Counted from the stretch's first letter, positions 9,856 through 19,905 are shown. The stretch is DNA of 64,000 nucleotides from Acidobacteriota bacterium (GCA_003154775.1 PMES01000148.1:62001-126000); one strand, 5' to 3'. The notes: generated by a model from the sequence alone, not told the origin. Made by a program: numbers and translations.

Positions 9856-10304
9856 TGACAATGGCGAAAGTCGAAATACGAAATTCGAATCTCGAAGACG
9901 CGTCAACCAGCGCGCTCGCACCGGTTCGTGACTTCAAGGACCTCGATGCTTGGAAATTGGCGCGCACCCTCCGCATATTGATTTACGTTCTAGTGAAAAA
10001 GCTGCCCGCCGAGGAACGCTTCGCGCTGAATAGTCAGATCAGGCGCGCCGCCCAGTCGATCGGCGCAAACATTGCCGAAGGTTTTGGGCGATACTCGTAT
10101 CAAGAAAACATTCAGTTTTGCAGGCAGGCCCGCGGCTCTGCTTACGAAGTGAGAGATCATTTGGTTACCGCTGGCGATGCCAAGTTCATTTCCGAAGCCG
10201 AATATACTGAGGCTGATACTCTGGCTCAACGAGTGATCCAGGTACTGAACGGCTACATACGCGCAACGGCCAAGAGACAAGCTGAGTCCAGGAAATCTCA
10301 CTAG
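9855..10304 (+). CDS. four-helix-bundle protein (23S rRNA intervening-sequence protein family)
   Basis: FKDLDAWKLARTLRILIYVLVKKLPAEERFALNSQIRRAAQSIGANIAEGFGRYSYQENIQFCRQARGSAYEVRDHL is characteristic. Confidence 0.92.
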   Translation: MTMAKVEIRNSNLEDASTSALAPVRDFKDLDAWKLARTLRILIYVLVKKLPAEERFALNSQIRRAAQSIGANIAEGFGRYSYQENIQFCRQARGSAYEVRDHLVTAGDAKFISEAEYTEADTLAQRVIQVLNGYIRATAKRQAESRKSH

Positions 10305-10352
10305 GCGGTCGATTTTCGTTTTTCGAGTTTCGATTTTCGTTTTTCAAACCAC

Positions 10353-12116
10353 ATGGCCGAAGCGGGATCATTTGCGGATCGGGTGAAGCAGCAGGCGGAC
10401 ATCGTCCGCGTGGTGGGCGAGTACGTGCGCCTGAAGAAGAGCGGGCAGAACTTCACGGGGCTGTGCCCGTTCCACGGGGAGAAGACGCCGTCGTTCGCGG
10501 TGCATCCGGTGAAACAGATTTTCCATTGCTTTGGCTGTGGCAAGGGCGGAGACGTTTTCAGTTTTGTGATGGAGATGGAGAAGTGCCAGTTTCCGGAGGC
10601 AGTGCGAATTGTTGCGGAAAAGTGCGGCATCGCGATCCCGCCTCCCAAAGAGCGTTCCCCGGAAGAACGCAAAGAGAACCAGCAGCGCGCCGCGCTGGTG
10701 GAGATGCACCGTGAAGCACAAGCGTTTTTCGTGAAGCAACTCGAAACCACGGCGGAAGGAAAGGCGGCGCGCGCGTATCTGGAGGATCGCGGCCTGAATG
10801 CCGAGGCCATCGCGCAATTTGGGATCGGTTATACGCCCAGCGGCGGGGACGCGCTGTTGCGCTACTTGAAGCAAAAATATGCGGAGAAACTGCTGGTGGA
10901 ATCGGGGCTGATTTCGCGGGACCAGAGCGGGCGGCTGTTTGACAGGTTCCGCCGCCGCATCACCTTCGCCATCGCGAACGAATCCGGAAAAGTAGTGGCG
11001 TTCGGCTGCCGCGCCCTGGGCGACGACTTGCCAAAATATCTGAACTCGCCCGAAACGCCCATCTACTCGAAGAGCAACGTGCTCTATTACATGGACCGCG
11101 CCAAGGACGCCATCCGGCGGCAGGATTTCGCCGTCCTCGTGGAAGGCTACATGGACGCGATCGCGGTTGCCCGCGCGGGAATCAACAACGTGGTGGCCAG
11201 TTGCGGCACCAGCTTGGCCGAGCCGCAAATCAAATTGCTGGGGCGGTTCACGAAGCGCGTGATCGTGAACTATGATCCGGACGCGGCGGGGCAAGCGGCC
11301 ACGGAGCGCTCCATCTCGCTGCTCCTCGAGCAGGATTTCGAGGTGCGCGTGCTGGCGCTCCCGGCGATTGGCGACAAGAAAGCCGATCCCGATTTGTTCA
11401 TTCGAGAGAAGGGCGCGGAGGCGTACATCAAAGCCTTGAAAGAATCGCCGCCGTATGTGGATTACCTGATTGCGCGGGCCCGGCAAATGGATTTGACGAC
11501 GGGCGAAGGCAAGCTGCGCGCCTTGAATTTTCTGATGCCCTATTTGCAAAAGATTCCGAACCGGCTGCTGCGCTCGGAATGGGCCACGCGGATTTCGCAG
11601 CAACTGCGCATCGATGAGCCAGTGTTGCGCGCGGCGCTGAGCAAAGCCGCGGCCGAACGGCGCAGCGAGGTGAAGACGCAGCCCGAGTTGGTGGGAAAGA
11701 GTGCCAAGCCGATCGAACGGCGGTTGATTCGCATGCTCATGGAAGCGGAGGGATTCCGCCGCGAGCTGGCGCAGCGGCTCCAGCAGGGAGGACTCTACCA
11801 GGGGCTGGAAACGGAAAAAGTCTTTGCCGCTCTCATCGTGGCCGCACTCTCCGATCAGCCCATGCAGGCAACGGAAATCGGGGCGCTGCTGGAGGATCGC
11901 GACCGCCGGATGCTGTTCGAGATACTCTTCGAGCCCGCCCAGGAAGGCACCTGGGAGGAAGCAGAAAGTTGCCTGGAGGCGCTGCGGCGCAGGCTGATCG
12001 AGCAGGAACTTGCCGAAGTGCAACGGAGTATCGAGGCCAACGCGGCAGGGCCGGCCTTGCGCGAACTGCTGACACAGAAACAGGAATTGATGAAGCGGCT
12101 GGCGGCGGAACACTAA
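10353..12116 (+). CDS. dnaG: DNA primase DnaG
   Basis: CHC2 zinc finger LCPFHGEKTPSFAVHPVKQIFHCFGCGKGGD; TOPRIM VLVEGYMDAIAVARAGINNVVASCGTSL. Confidence 0.97.
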   Translation: MAEAGSFADRVKQQADIVRVVGEYVRLKKSGQNFTGLCPFHGEKTPSFAVHPVKQIFHCFGCGKGGDVFSFVMEMEKCQFPEAVRIVAEKCGIAIPPPKERSPEERKENQQRAALVEMHREAQAFFVKQLETTAEGKAARAYLEDRGLNAEAIAQFGIGYTPSGGDALLRYLKQKYAEKLLVESGLISRDQSGRLFDRFRRRITFAIANESGKVVAFGCRALGDDLPKYLNSPETPIYSKSNVLYYMDRAKDAIRRQDFAVLVEGYMDAIAVARAGINNVVASCGTSLAEPQIKLLGRFTKRVIVNYDPDAAGQAATERSISLLLEQDFEVRVLALPAIGDKKADPDLFIREKGAEAYIKALKESPPYVDYLIARARQMDLTTGEGKLRALNFLMPYLQKIPNRLLRSEWATRISQQLRIDEPVLRAALSKAAAERRSEVKTQPELVGKSAKPIERRLIRMLMEAEGFRRELAQRLQQGGLYQGLETEKVFAALIVAALSDQPMQATEIGALLEDRDRRMLFEILFEPAQEGTWEEAESCLEALRRRLIEQELAEVQRSIEANAAGPALRELLTQKQELMKRLAAEH

Positions 12117-12171
12117 GCCGATCGCGGCAGGGAAGATGACCGGGCGGCCCGGCTTTCTTGCAAGGAAATGG

Positions 12172-12201
12172 TTGACTTGGCAGGACTTAAACGTGTAGCG
12201 T
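12172..12201 (+). promoter_or_regulatory. putative sigma70 promoter for rpoD
   Basis: TTGACT-18 nt-TAGCGT with TG directly before the -10. Confidence 0.45.
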
Positions 12202-12473
12202 AAAAAGGTTGTGCGAATAACGGTTTCGCTCCCCCGGCATCCATTATGAGTGTGAGTTGCCGAGGAACCGTTTAGGGATCGGTTCGGCAGGCGGGCTAAG
12301 CGTGCGGCAGCAGCAGGCAAAGGGCGCAGCGTACAGGGCTTCACAGAAAAAATTTAAGAGCTTCGCGGAGGATTGCATCCCTCCCCTTCGATATCTTGAG
12401 CCGTCCGTCCGTGCTCGGTACGAGGAGTGTGCTGCCTTGCCCGCCTGATGCCAGAAATCAAGTATCCAGATAG

Positions 12474-14231
12474 ATGTGCGGGAGGAGTGTTGTGGCGGCT
12501 ACGGGCTTGGAAGAAAAATATGATGCGGTAAAGCAGCTCATTGCCGTCGGCAAGGAGCGCGGCTATCTGTTGTACGACGAGGTCAACGACTCACTCCCCG
12601 CGGAAGTCCATTCTTCGGAAGAAATCGATGACCTGCTGACAACTTTCGAGCGCAATGGAATCGAGATTTATGAAGACGCCGCATCGGCCAAAGCGGCGCG
12701 CGCCGTGGAAGTGTCCACCGAGCAGGGCGACCACGATACCGTGGCCAAGGACGATGCCCACGCGGAAGAAGGCGGCGACCTGGACCTGACGCCCGGCTCG
12801 CTGGAAAAAACAAACGACCCGGTGCGCATGTACCTGCGGGAAATGGGCACGGTGCCGCTGCTCACGCGCGAAGGCGAAGTAACCATCGCCAAGCGCATCG
12901 AGCGCGGGCAGTTGGTGGTGATGAAGGCCATCACGCGCTCGCCCATCGTAATCAAGGAACTCATCGCGGTGGGGGATGACCTGCGGAAGGGCGCGCGGTC
13001 CATCAAGGAAATCGTCCAGTTTGACGACGAAGAACTCACCGAAGAGAAGATCGCCAACAAAACCAAGCAGACGCTGAAGCACATCGACAAGATCGCGAAA
13101 CTCTACGAGCTGGCGCTGAAACAGGCGATCAAGCTCGACAACACGGCGAAATCGAAAAAGCGGCCGTACGTGCGCGCGAAGTGGGCCGTGGCCCGCACGC
13201 GCGTGGAAATTTCCCTGGAAATTCGCGACATCGACTTCAACCCGTTCGAGAAAAAGCGCCTGGTGGACAAGATGCGCGGCACGGTCGAGCGGCTGCAGTC
13301 GCTCGAGCGCGAAGCGGGCCGCCTGGAGCGCCGCGCGGACGTATCCAAAGGCGAGAACGCCGCGGAAGCGCGCCGCGAGTTGCGTACGCGACGTTCGGAA
13401 CTGAAGGACATCGAGGACGCCAGCGAGGTCGGGCTGACCGAACTGAAGCGCACGCTGACGATTATTCAGCGTGGCGAAGCGGCAGCGGAACAAGCCAAGA
13501 AAGAATTGATCGAAGCGAACCTGCGGCTCGTCGTTTCCATCGCCAAGAAATACACCAACCGCGGGCTGCAGTTTCTCGACCTCATTCAGGAAGGCAACAT
13601 CGGCCTGATGAAAGCGGTCGACAAGTTCGAGTGGCGCCGCGGCTACAAGTTTTCTACCTATGCGACCTGGTGGATCCGCCAGGCCATCACGCGCGCCATT
13701 GCCGATCAGGCGCGCACTATCCGTATTCCCGTGCACATGATTGAGACGATCAACAAACTGGTGCGTACCAGCCGGCAATTGGTGCAGGAACTCGGCCGCG
13801 AGCCCACCAGCGAGGAAATTGCCAAGCGCATGGACATCCCGGTGTCCAAGGTGCGCAAGATCTTGAAAATCGCGCAGGAGCCCATTTCGCTGGAGACTCC
13901 AATCGGTGAAGAAGAGGATTCGCACCTTGGGGATTTCATCGAGGACAAGGCCGTGGTGTCGCCCTCGGACGCGGTCATCAACCTGAATTTGAAGGAGCAG
14001 ACGTCTTCGGTGTTGAAGACGCTGACGCCGCGAGAAGAGAAGGTCATCAAGATGCGCTTTGGCCTGGACGACGGCAGCGAGCATACGCTCGAGGAAGTGG
14101 GCCAGTCGTTCGCGGTCACGCGCGAGCGCATCCGTCAGATTGAAGCCAAGGCGCTGCGGAAGTTGCGGCATCCCTCGCGCTCGCGAAAGTTGCGGGCGTT
14201 CCTGGAAGGGCCGTCGCGCGATTATCTATAG
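12474..14231 (+). CDS. rpoD: RNA polymerase primary sigma factor RpoD
   Basis: [23 protein letters not shown] (1.2), [63 protein letters not shown] (2.x), region 4 HTH. Exact start uncertain. Confidence 0.97.
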   Translation: MCGRSVVAATGLEEKYDAVKQLIAVGKERGYLLYDEVNDSLPAEVHSSEEIDDLLTTFERNGIEIYEDAASAKAARAVEVSTEQGDHDTVAKDDAHAEEGGDLDLTPGSLEKTNDPVRMYLREMGTVPLLTREGEVTIAKRIERGQLVVMKAITRSPIVIKELIAVGDDLRKGARSIKEIVQFDDEELTEEKIANKTKQTLKHIDKIAKLYELALKQAIKLDNTAKSKKRPYVRAKWAVARTRVEISLEIRDIDFNPFEKKRLVDKMRGTVERLQSLEREAGRLERRADVSKGENAAEARRELRTRRSELKDIEDASEVGLTELKRTLTIIQRGEAAAEQAKKELIEANLRLVVSIAKKYTNRGLQFLDLIQEGNIGLMKAVDKFEWRRGYKFSTYATWWIRQAITRAIADQARTIRIPVHMIETINKLVRTSRQLVQELGREPTSEEIAKRMDIPVSKVRKILKIAQEPISLETPIGEEEDSHLGDFIEDKAVVSPSDAVINLNLKEQTSSVLKTLTPREEKVIKMRFGLDDGSEHTLEEVGQSFAVTRERIRQIEAKALRKLRHPSRSRKLRAFLEGPSRDYL

Positions 14232-14284
14232 AAAAGCGCAATTCAAAACAAAAGAGAGGTGTTGTTCCCCGCGTTCATCCCCGA

Positions 14285-14500
14285 TTATGCGGGCAGTTCG
14301 ACATAGGTGGAGTATGTGCGTGGTTCAGGAACAGGTTCGCCATCCTCGCGCAGCCCATCCAGGTGGAAAGAGATCGCCTCGCGCATGTTCTTTTCAACTT
14401 CCGCTCGCGTTGCACCCGTCGCGACGCAGCCCGGCAGGTCGGGCGAGTAAGCGGAAAAGCCTGTACTAGTTTCTTCGATGACAATTAGATACTTCTTCAT
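14285..14500 (-). CDS. hicB: HicB-family antitoxin
   Basis: MKKYLIVIEETSTGFSAYSPDLPGCVATGATRAEVEKNMREAISFHLDGLREDG. Confidence 0.9.
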   Translation of the reverse strand: MKKYLIVIEETSTGFSAYSPDLPGCVATGATRAEVEKNMREAISFHLDGLREDGEPVPEPRTYSTYVELPA

Positions 14501-14685
14501 GATTTGAGTCCCGCCTGTTTCATGACGCTATTCAGAGTCCCCGGCGCCAGATCTTCACCGGGCTTGCCAGCCAATGTCACCAAGCCTCGCTTTGCCGGAT
14601 GTTTGTATTGACGATGGCTACCTCGGATTCGCGCAAGGTACCAGCCGTCGGCTTCCAAAAGCCGGATCACATCTCGTACCTTCAT
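14497..14685 (-). CDS. hicA: HicA-family toxin
   Basis: MKVRDVIRLLEADGWYLARIRGSHRQYKHPAKRGLVTLAGKPGEDLAPGTLNSVMKQAGL; catalytic-type GSH; overlaps hicB by 4 nt. Confidence 0.93.
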   Translation of the reverse strand: MKVRDVIRLLEADGWYLARIRGSHRQYKHPAKRGLVTLAGKPGEDLAPGTLNSVMKQAGLKS

Positions 14686-14814
14686 GATTTTAACCTAGGT
14701 CTTGGAACAACTGTGCGTCAATCACTGATCGTGCCTTTCACCAACTCTAGAGAGCACGAAACTCGAAACTCGTAGAGCAGACGCCCGGTGAAAGCCGGGC
14801 GCTCTTGCTCTTGG

Positions 14815-15030
14815 TCAGGTGAGAAGCTCCATATAAGCGGAATAAGTATGCGGTTCGGGCACCGATTGGCCTTCCTCGCGCAAGTCATTCAGGTGCAGCG
14901 CGAGCGCGGCGCGCAGGTTGCGTTCCACTTCGTTGCGCGTGCGGCCCGACGAAACACAACCGGGCAAATCCGGGGAATAGGCGGCATAGCCCGCTCCCGT
15001 TTCTTCGATCACGATGAGATATTTTTTCAT
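14815..15030 (-). CDS. second HicB-family protein, no adjacent HicA
   Basis: MKKYLIVIEETGAGYAAYSPDLPGCVSSGRTRNEVERNLRAALALHLNDLREEGQSVPEPHTYSAYMELLT. Start at the MKKYL methionine. Confidence 0.88.
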   Translation of the reverse strand: MKKYLIVIEETGAGYAAYSPDLPGCVSSGRTRNEVERNLRAALALHLNDLREEGQSVPEPHTYSAYMELLT

Positions 15031-15292
15031 GGCCTCCGTCCTGAGAACTGGAGAAAGCAAAGAAGCGCTCTACGTGCCAACTCGTCTGCCGCTCTGCAGC
15101 GAAAAGTGAAGGGCCGGATGTTAACGGACGTTGAACCTTGCGAGGGCGACTCCCGCATTGTGCGGGAACCTGTAGTCGCTTCGCAACGGGCGAATGACAC
15201 CGACGACTTCTACTTCGTTACGCTAGTCCCTTGTAGGGTGGGAGTCAATGAAGATTCGCGCGATGTGCGAGTAATGAAATAGCGTGAGCAAC

Positions 15293-15323
15293 AAAAACGC
15301 CCCGGGATGGTCGGGGCGTTTTT
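15293..15323. terminator. bidirectional intrinsic terminator
   Basis: AAAAACGCCCCG-GGATGGT-CGGGGCGTTTTT. Confidence 0.8.
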
Positions 15324-15517
15324 GTGATTAAGGCGCGAACGATTCCGCGCGCGCGTGCGAAAAATGAGCTAACCGCGGTCGCGACCGGCGAAAAGTCCGG
15401 ACATGACACCGGTGTTGGCATCGCAAGTGTGGCTCATTCCACAAAAACGGGGGCCATGTCACCCAGAGGTCAAAACTCCCGAAGAAAAATAAGCAATTGA
15501 GATTGTCTGCATTTTCC

Positions 15518-16042
15518 TCAGGGGCGGGAAGAAGCGTCCGCCGGCAAGCGATAGAAGTGGCGGAGGAAATGAACGATCCAGAGAACCGTCACGAAGAGGA
15601 ATACGGCCAGCGCTTTGATCATGGTGTCGTTGTCGAAATGGCTGTCCGGCGAAAGGTTGGCCCGAATAGCGAGAAAGGTGGCGAAAAGGAGAACGAACAG
15701 GATGGCGCAGCCGAACCAGGCCATCTGCGCGGCGATGAAACGAAAAGTTTCCTCGCGGCGCGCGGGTGCCAGCCAATAGTCCTTGTGCGGGAGATTGATC
15801 CGGGCGTCCGGGCGAGCGGCAATGAGGCGCGGCACAAGGAAAGAGACGCCAAACGTTAAGCCCACCGCCAGCAGCATGACGAGAAAAAATCCGTCCTTGG
15901 GCTGCCAGCCGTTCGGCGTGCCGTCGTAGCCGAAATGCGATGCCATTCTTTCCGGCAGCAGCGGATAGAATCGCACCCACTGCAAAAGGCCTGCCACGAG
16001 CATCAGGAAATAAATGATCTTGGGGAAGCGCGCATCGTCCAT
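15518..16042 (-). CDS. DUF1648-like membrane protein
   Basis: MDDARFPKIIYFLMLVAGLLQWVRFYPLLPERMASHFGYDGTPNGWQPKDGFF; several TM segments. Confidence 0.78.
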   Translation of the reverse strand: MDDARFPKIIYFLMLVAGLLQWVRFYPLLPERMASHFGYDGTPNGWQPKDGFFLVMLLAVGLTFGVSFLVPRLIAARPDARINLPHKDYWLAPARREETFRFIAAQMAWFGCAILFVLLFATFLAIRANLSPDSHFDNDTMIKALAVFLFVTVLWIVHFLRHFYRLPADASSRP

Positions 16043-16275
16043 GGATTGGCTCCGGCTCCAGATTAGGACCGGGGACCGCCACCCGCAAAGAATTTGCCGG
16101 GCGCTGTGTCCAGCAAGTTCTTGCTTCTCACGGAGCAATCTCGGAAAGTCGGGAACATCCCGGCGTGCAAGAAGTTTCGTTCAAAGGAAGGCGGGCTGGA
16201 AGGACGTAAAGGCCGCCGGGTTTTCCGAGAGGCACACGGCGCTGAAATTCGTGCTTCCGCCGGCGAAGAGATGAA

Positions 16276-17160
16276 TCATTCCTCGGCGTCAGGCAGCTTG
16301 GAGTAGCTGGCGCAAAGCGCCGCGCACCGGGAAGGTTCCCGGGGATCATAGAAAACCGGGATCAGCATGTCCTCGAATACCTTCTGGCTCAGATCCCGCT
16401 CGGAGTTGCGAATCGTCTGGCCATCGGAAGCGCGGAACTCATAATCAATTTCACTGTAGCTGGTCTTGCCCTGGGCCGCGGTGCGTTGCGCAAGAACGCG
16501 GGCCGCGGCCACCTCTCCCTCTTGGAACAGAGGACGGTTGCGCTTCTCCTTCAGCACCGCCGGAATGATCACGATCCCGACAACCAACCCGACAAAAACA
16601 ATCGGGCCCACAAAGAAGACATACGGCAAAGGCGTGGCATCCCTCGGGCCCACCGGTGCTCTACTACGGGCTGTGGCAAAGAACATTATTCCGAACAGGA
16701 TGGCAAAGGCGAACACCACAATCCCGGCACGGGCTCCGGGAAAACGAAAACGGACGCGGCGTGGCCGGGGCAGAGATTGAATTCTCTGCAACATTGCATC
16801 GGGGATAGGCTGGGCCTGCACCCCCGGCACGGATGGAGTAGCTTTGGCGAGAGCGATTGCCCGCTTCGTAGATAGATAGCTCCAAAGTGGTAATCCACCC
16901 GCCAGTGCAAAGATGGCGAGAATCGGAAGGGCAGTAAATGGGTGCTTACCTCGGTCTACGCTGGAGGAAACCCAGAACAAGCCAATCGCCATGATTGCAA
17001 AGGCCACAAGTATGAACTGCGAAGCGCGTGTTTTTTCCTTCAGTGAACTCTCCGCCCGCTCCAGATTCCAGCCACACTGGACGCAAAACGGTTTTCCCTG
17101 ACCGAAAAACCCCCGCTGCTTGATGGGCGAGCCGCAAAGAGGACAGGTGATGTTGCTCAT
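16276..17160 (-). CDS. membrane protein with N-terminal zinc ribbon, DUF3592-like
   Basis: MSNITCPLCGSPIKQRGFFGQGKPFCVQCGWNLERAE then TM helices and a C-terminal DUF3592-like region (VAAARVLAQRTAAQ...EIDYEFRASDGQTIRNSE). Confidence 0.6.
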   Translation of the reverse strand: MSNITCPLCGSPIKQRGFFGQGKPFCVQCGWNLERAESSLKEKTRASQFILVAFAIMAIGLFWVSSSVDRGKHPFTALPILAIFALAGGLPLWSYLSTKRAIALAKATPSVPGVQAQPIPDAMLQRIQSLPRPRRVRFRFPGARAGIVVFAFAILFGIMFFATARSRAPVGPRDATPLPYVFFVGPIVFVGLVVGIVIIPAVLKEKRNRPLFQEGEVAAARVLAQRTAAQGKTSYSEIDYEFRASDGQTIRNSERDLSQKVFEDMLIPVFYDPREPSRCAALCASYSKLPDAEE

Positions 17161-17298
17161 GAATTCCATTCTAGCCGCCGCCCTCGCTTATTGGGTGAGA
17201 GAGTCGGCGAGTTTGCGCTATCCAGAACTGCTTTGCGGCCGCGCAACAACCCCGGCTTTCTTGCCCCGGGACTCCGGCGAAACCGTATGATAGGGGCG

Positions 17299-18267
17299 AT
17301 GGACGAGTTGCTGCGCATGCATTCTTTGACCGTGGAACTCCCCACAGCCGCGGGATGGGTGCGGCCGGTGAATGAAGTGACGCTGCGCATCGCCCCCGGC
17401 GAAGCCCTGGGGCTTGTCGGCGAATCCGGCAGCGGCAAAACGATGTTGTCCCTCGCCTTGATGGGATTATTGCCGCCGGGAGCGCGCGTGAGCGGCGAAG
17501 CCTTCCTGAGCGCCTCGGGCGGTCAACACAAAACTCTGACGCACTTAAGCGAGCCGGAGTGGCGCGAAGTGCGCGGGCGCGAAATCGCCATGATTTTTCA
17601 GGAGCCTATGACTTCTCTGAATCCCGTGCTGCGCATCGGCACGCAAATCGAAGAAGCCATTTGGGCGCACGAGCCGGGTCTGCCGCGCAGCGTCGTGAAT
17701 CGCCGCGTGATTGCCGCGCTCGAGCAAGCCGCCGTGCCGGAGCCCGAAGTGCGTGCGAAACAATTTCCGCATCAACTTTCCGGAGGCCTGCGGCAACGCG
17801 CCATGATCGCCATGGCGTTGGCCGCGCGGCCCAAGCTGCTGATTGCCGATGAACCGACGACGGCGCTCGACGTCACCGTGCAGAAGCAGATCCTCGAGTT
17901 GCTGGACCGTTTGCGGCGGGAGATGGAATTGGGGCTGCTCTTCATCACCCACGATTTGGCCGTGGTGGCAAATGTCGCGGAGCGCGTTGCGGTGATGTAC
18001 GCGGGGCGCGTGGTCGAAGAGGGCCCGGCGGCCGGCGTGCTGATGCAGCCGCTGCATCCCTACACGCAAGGGCTGCTGGCGGCTTCGCCCACGCTGCAGC
18101 GCGGAAAGCTCACGCCAATCCCCGGAACGGTGCCGCAATTAACGGAACTTTCGCCGGGCTGTGCGTTCGCGCCGCGCTGCGCGCACCGCCGCGCGGAATG
18201 CGACCGCGGCGTGCCGGAATTTCGTCCCGCGCAGAGCGGCCACGCCGCCAGGTGCGTGCTGCTATGA
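17299..18267 (+). CDS. oligopeptide/dipeptide ABC transporter ATPase (OppD/DppD type)
   Basis: GESGSGKTMLSLALMGLLPPGARVSGE, LSGGLRQRAMIAMALA, LLIADEPTTALDVTVQKQIL; C-terminal Cys-rich Opp extension. ATG at 17299 preferred. Confidence 0.93.
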   Translation: MDELLRMHSLTVELPTAAGWVRPVNEVTLRIAPGEALGLVGESGSGKTMLSLALMGLLPPGARVSGEAFLSASGGQHKTLTHLSEPEWREVRGREIAMIFQEPMTSLNPVLRIGTQIEEAIWAHEPGLPRSVVNRRVIAALEQAAVPEPEVRAKQFPHQLSGGLRQRAMIAMALAARPKLLIADEPTTALDVTVQKQILELLDRLRREMELGLLFITHDLAVVANVAERVAVMYAGRVVEEGPAAGVLMQPLHPYTQGLLAASPTLQRGKLTPIPGTVPQLTELSPGCAFAPRCAHRRAECDRGVPEFRPAQSGHAARCVLL

Positions 18268-19076
18268 GCCACTTGCTCGAAGTGCGCAACCTCCGCAAGC
18301 ATTACCAGAAAGGCGGAGGCATTCTCGCGGCCAGCGGTAAAGGCGAGCGCATTGCGGCCGTGGATGACGTCAGCTTTTTTGTCGCGGCGGGCGAAACGTT
18401 TGCGATTGTGGGCGAGAGTGGATGCGGCAAGACGACCCTGGCCCGCATACTTTTGCGCCTGATCGAGCCCGACGAAGGCAAAGTCCTTTTTGAAGGCACG
18501 GACTTGTTGGGGCTATCGCCAAAAGATATGCGCACCTGCCGGCGCCAGATGCAGATGATCTTTCAGGATCCGTTCGCGTCGTTGAATCCGCGAATGAAGG
18601 TAGGCGAGATCGTGGCGGAACCCTTGGCGATCCATGAGCCGCAATTGCCGCGCACGGAGCGCCTGGCGAAGGCGGGAGAAATTCTGCAGCGCGTGGGCTT
18701 GGGTAAGGACGCGTTGCCGCGCTACCCGCACGAGTTTTCCGGCGGCCAACGCCAGCGCATCGGGATTGCCCGGGCGCTGATCCTGAACCCCAAACTCGTG
18801 GTGGCGGACGAGCCGGTCTCCGCGCTAGATGTCTCCGTGGGCGCGCAAGTGTTGTTGCTCCTGCGCGAATTGCAGGCCGAAATGGGGCTGACCTACATCT
18901 TCATCTCGCACAGCTTGCCCGTGGTGGCGCAACTCGCCACGCACATCGCGGTGATGCGCGCCGGGCAATTCGTGGAATTCGGTCCGGCGGAGATGATTCT
19001 GACGGCGCCGAAGGCAAACTACACCCTGGAGTTGCTCGCGGCCGTGCCGGAGCTACCCCGCAATCCCGTTGTGTGA
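18264..19076 (+). CDS. oligopeptide/dipeptide ABC transporter ATPase (OppF/DppF type)
   Basis: GESGCGKTTLARILLRLIEPDEGKV, MIFQDPFASLNPRMKVGEIVAEPL, SGGQRQRIGIARAL; overlaps the preceding gene. Confidence 0.93.
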   Translation: MSHLLEVRNLRKHYQKGGGILAASGKGERIAAVDDVSFFVAAGETFAIVGESGCGKTTLARILLRLIEPDEGKVLFEGTDLLGLSPKDMRTCRRQMQMIFQDPFASLNPRMKVGEIVAEPLAIHEPQLPRTERLAKAGEILQRVGLGKDALPRYPHEFSGGQRQRIGIARALILNPKLVVADEPVSALDVSVGAQVLLLLRELQAEMGLTYIFISHSLPVVAQLATHIAVMRAGQFVEFGPAEMILTAPKANYTLELLAAVPELPRNPVV

Positions 19077-19146
19077 TATTTTTCCCATGCTACTTACGTA
19101 GAACCCACAGCAGAAGCACGTGCAAACCTGTGGGGAGGAGTCCTCG

Positions 19147-19893
19147 ATGGCAACCACACCGGTACCCGCCGCGGAGCCGCGCGCGTCCATTTCGCCGCTT
19201 GGCCGCATCGTGGGGGTTTTATTCTCGCCGAAAGCCACCTTTGAAGACATCGTCCGTAAACCCAGTTGGCTATTGCCCGTTCTGATTTCCACGATTCTCG
19301 GAATTGTTTCCACGGTGGTCATGAATCAGCGCATCAATTGGCGCGATTACATTGTCCAACAAATGGAAAAGAGTCCAAGCGCCGCGCAACTTTCCACTGA
19401 ACAAAAACAGCAACGGGCCGAAGTCTCGGCCAAGGTGACTGTTTACATCGTTTACGCTGTTGGTGCCGTGGGCTCAGTGTTCTTTGCTTTGATTGTGGGC
19501 GCGGCAATGATGCTGGCTTACAACGTGTTGGCGGGCGCTGGTGCCACCTTTTCGCAATCCTTTGGGATCGCGGCGCACACTCTCCTTGTTGGAATTGTCA
19601 GTACCCCCATCTTTCTCCTCGTCCTGTTCTTGCGGCCGCCGGGAACCGTGGATCCTGAAAATCCTGTCGCCACCAATTTGGCGGCCTTTCTTCCGGAGGA
19701 GTCCGCCAAATGGCTCCTCACGCTCTGCAAATCCATCGACATCTTCACGATTTGGATGTTGGTTCTGCTTGCGATTGGCTTCGCGGCGGTCAACCCGCGA
19801 AAACTGAAGGGCAGCAAGCCCTACGTGATTGCCTTTTCTGTTTGGGGCGCTCTGGTTGTAGTTAAGGTGCTCTGGGCCTTCATTTTCTCCTGA
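19147..19893 (+). CDS. Yip1-family membrane protein
   Basis: MATTPVPAAEPRASISPLGRIVGVLFSPKATFEDIVRKPSWLLPVLIST with multiple TM helices. Confidence 0.8.
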   Translation: MATTPVPAAEPRASISPLGRIVGVLFSPKATFEDIVRKPSWLLPVLISTILGIVSTVVMNQRINWRDYIVQQMEKSPSAAQLSTEQKQQRAEVSAKVTVYIVYAVGAVGSVFFALIVGAAMMLAYNVLAGAGATFSQSFGIAAHTLLVGIVSTPIFLLVLFLRPPGTVDPENPVATNLAAFLPEESAKWLLTLCKSIDIFTIWMLVLLAIGFAAVNPRKLKGSKPYVIAFSVWGALVVVKVLWAFIFS

Positions 19894-19905
19894 TACACTG
19901 GGAGC

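Noticed and set aside
10368-12344. 658-aa minus-strand ORF antisense to dnaG
   Set aside because: The sense frame has unmistakable CHC2 and TOPRIM motifs; long antisense frames are expected in this high-GC codon usage, and the translation is low-complexity.
12591-14171. 526-aa minus-strand ORF antisense to rpoD
   Set aside because: Mirror frame of a highly conserved sigma factor; no independent evidence.
15111-15282. Possible small plus-strand gene (MLTDVEPCEGDSRIVREPVVASQRANDTDDFYFVTLVPCRVGVNEDSRDVRVMK)
   Set aside because: No homology recognised and no clear ribosome-binding site.
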